A DNA stretch of 64,000 nucleotides from Rikenellaceae bacterium (GTDB lineage Bacteria > Bacteroidota > Bacteroidia > Bacteroidales > Rikenellaceae): the NCBI GenBank assembly GCA_020859685.1, contig JAJBVT010000020.1, positions 1 to 64,000 of the forward strand. The letters are read 5' to 3'. This document shows positions 62,830 through 64,000 of the stretch, piece by piece. A program made the position numbers and the translations under genes. How positions within the stretch are numbered: position 1 is the first letter of the stretch; every line of letters starts with the position of its first letter. Under the pieces are notes generated by a model, which saw only the letters and a list, made by a program, of their open reading frames with translations, was not told the DNA's origin and ran no database searches.

Positions 62830-64000
62830 GGCGTTCGGTTCCGGCCATATAGACTGGTGGGTGGTGGCGCTTTATGCCGCCCTCGTACTGATAGGGTGGG
62901 TTAATATTTATGCGGCGGTCTATAACGAAGCGCAGGCCGGTGTATTCGATTTGAGCCAGCGTTACGGCATGCAGATGGTTTGGATCGGGATATCGCTTGC
63001 GGTGGCGGTGGTTATCCTGCTTGTGGACGATAAATACTGGCATATGCTGGCTTATCCCTTTTACGGGGTAGCGATACTCGTGTTGTTGGCCGTGCTTGTC
63101 GTGGGCCGCGAGGTGAACGGGGCCAAAGCGTGGATATTCCTCGGGCCGGTGGCTTTACAGCCTGCGGAGTTTGTGAAATTCACTACGGCCTTGGTGCTGG
63201 CCCGTTATATGAGCAGGTACACGTTCAATATCCATGACCTGAAAGACCTGCTCCGGGTAGGGTTAATCATAGCAATACCGGCCGCTATTATCGTGCTTCA
63301 GAACGATGCGGGTTCTGCGGTTGTTTACGGCGCTTTTCTCTTTGTGATGTACCGCGAGGGGATGAACGGATGGCTTTACATAGCCGGGATGCTGGCCATA
63401 GCTCTGTTTCTGGGTTCTTTCCTTTTTACATCGGAAACCATTCTGGTGCTTCTTGTGCTCGGGTGTACGGTGGCCGAAGGATTGACCAACGGCTATTGGA
63501 AACAGAAAATAATCTTTCTTAGCGGTATAGCCCTCAGTACGTTGGTTATCTATTTCACTTCGGTGTTCTTTATTACCGAGAATACTTCGGTCTTCTGGGC
63601 ACTTCTGATTAGTGTACTGGTATCGCTCGTTTTCGTGGTCCTCTATGCGTATCGCAACCGCCTCCGGAATGTTTATATCTATCTGGTACTGTTTCTCTCT
63701 TCGCTCGTATTCGTCTCCACGGTCGATTATGTATTCGACAACGTGATGCAGATTCACCAGCAGAAAAGAATACTCGATCTGCTCGGTCTGGAATCGGATA
63801 CCCAGAATTGGGGTTATAATGTCAACCAGTCCAAAATTGCGATAGGTTCCGGCGGGTTTTTCGGAAAGGGTTTCCTCGAAGGAACACAAACCCGGTTCGA
63901 CTTCGTGCCGGAGCAGAGTACCGACTTTATTTTCTGTACCGTAGGCGAGGAGTGGGGTTTTGTGGGAACGTCCATCGTTACGGTACTCTTCTGCCTGCTT
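62810..64000 (+). CDS. rodA: RodA glycosyltransferase (SEDS family), cut off by the window end
   Basis: The frame starts at ATG 62810, overlaps the PBP2 gene by 20 bp, and is open to the last base (397 codons so far). The beginning [19 protein letters not shown] is followed by many hydrophobic helices. [20 protein letters not shown] (about 103-122) and the late [19 protein letters not shown] match SEDS proteins such as RodA. Between these lies an inserted, hydrophobic stretch that makes it longer than Escherichia coli RodA (370 aa), which I recall as usual in Bacteroidota. RodA is the polymerase that partners PBP2. The C-terminus is missing. Confidence 0.92.
   Translation, partial: MTGRQDKAFGSGHIDWWVVALYAALVLIGWVNIYAAVYNEAQAGVFDLSQRYGMQMVWIGISLAVAVVILLVDDKYWHMLAYPFYGVAILVLLAVLVVGREVNGAKAWIFLGPVALQPAEFVKFTTALVLARYMSRYTFNIHDLKDLLRVGLIIAIPAAIIVLQNDAGSAVVYGAFLFVMYREGMNGWLYIAGMLAIALFLGSFLFTSETILVLLVLGCTVAEGLTNGYWKQKIIFLSGIALSTLVIYFTSVFFITENTSVFWALLISVLVSLVFVVLYAYRNRLRNVYIYLVLFLSSLVFVSTVDYVFDNVMQIHQQKRILDLLGLESDTQNWGYNVNQSKIAIGSGGFFGKGFLEGTQTRFDFVPEQSTDFIFCTVGEEWGFVGTSIVTVLFCLL

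Noticed and set aside
1..64000. CRISPR array, prophage, plasmid origin, known defence system
   Set aside because: No spaced direct repeats, no cas genes, no phage structural genes or integrase, and no replication initiator were seen on reading the window.

Overview
The window comes from the main chromosome of a Bacteroidota bacterium, most likely order Bacteroidales. A Rikenellaceae/Alistipes-like origin is possible but not proven. The supporting marks are the fused lpxC-fabZ gene, a tamB homologue divergent from tsaD, a rimP-nusA-infB cluster, purH next to mreBCD-PBP2-rodA, a PPi-type phosphofructokinase, and promoters that fit the Bacteroidota pattern TTTG-N19-TAnnTTTG. Ribosome-binding sites are mostly absent, as is usual in this phylum. 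Base composition is even and moderately GC-rich. The only mobile DNA seen is one 279-bp IS3-type remnant. I see no CRISPR array, prophage, rRNA or plasmid genes.

Region 1 (1-8.1 kb) holds an esterase, uridine kinase, a flavin-reductase-like protein, the IS3 remnant, MscL, an OprO/OprP-type porin, tRNA-Met(CAT), an AraC-type regulator and two small membrane proteins. Region 2 (8.1-16 kb) is concerned with the envelope and carbohydrate: a GH51 arabinofuranosidase, two neighbouring L,D-transpeptidase-like proteins, a 57-aa protein, a MarC protein, a DUF937-OmpA fusion and a protein with two retropepsin-like halves. Region 3 (16-22.2 kb) has a zinc-ribbon membrane protein, PPi-phosphofructokinase, a beta-barrel protein, an acidic-tailed small protein, a K+/H+ antiporter behind a structured leader, and a TonB-like protein.

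Region 4 (22.2-31.3 kb) is a core block: lpxC-fabZ and lpxA (lipid A), rimP-nusA-infB (translation and transcription, with a leader hairpin), and tsaD. Region 5 (31.4-38.7 kb) carries a giant TamB, then exbB-exbD-tonB, then a DUF1573 protein. Region 6 (38.7-49.1 kb) is the most accessory-like. It has an SAH/MTA-type deaminase, a Dps-like protein, a C1 cysteine peptidase broken by a frameshift, a thioesterase, two tandem paralogous HTH regulators of unknown function, a Fpg/Nei glycosylase, a ferredoxin / His-Gly-rich membrane protein / ECF sigma cluster, and an RNA methyltransferase.

Region 7 (49.2-64 kb) is core again: pdxA, a CPBP protease, thrS, infC (apparently starting at ATA behind a perfect Shine-Dalgarno and lacking rpmI-rplT downstream), convergent gpsA-pgi, then purH and the rod-shape operon mreB-mreC-mreD-PBP2-rodA. 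The last gene runs off the window. Best candidates for something undescribed are the tandem regulators (43.2-45.5 kb) and the ferredoxin/His-rich/sigma cluster (46.7-48.1 kb).
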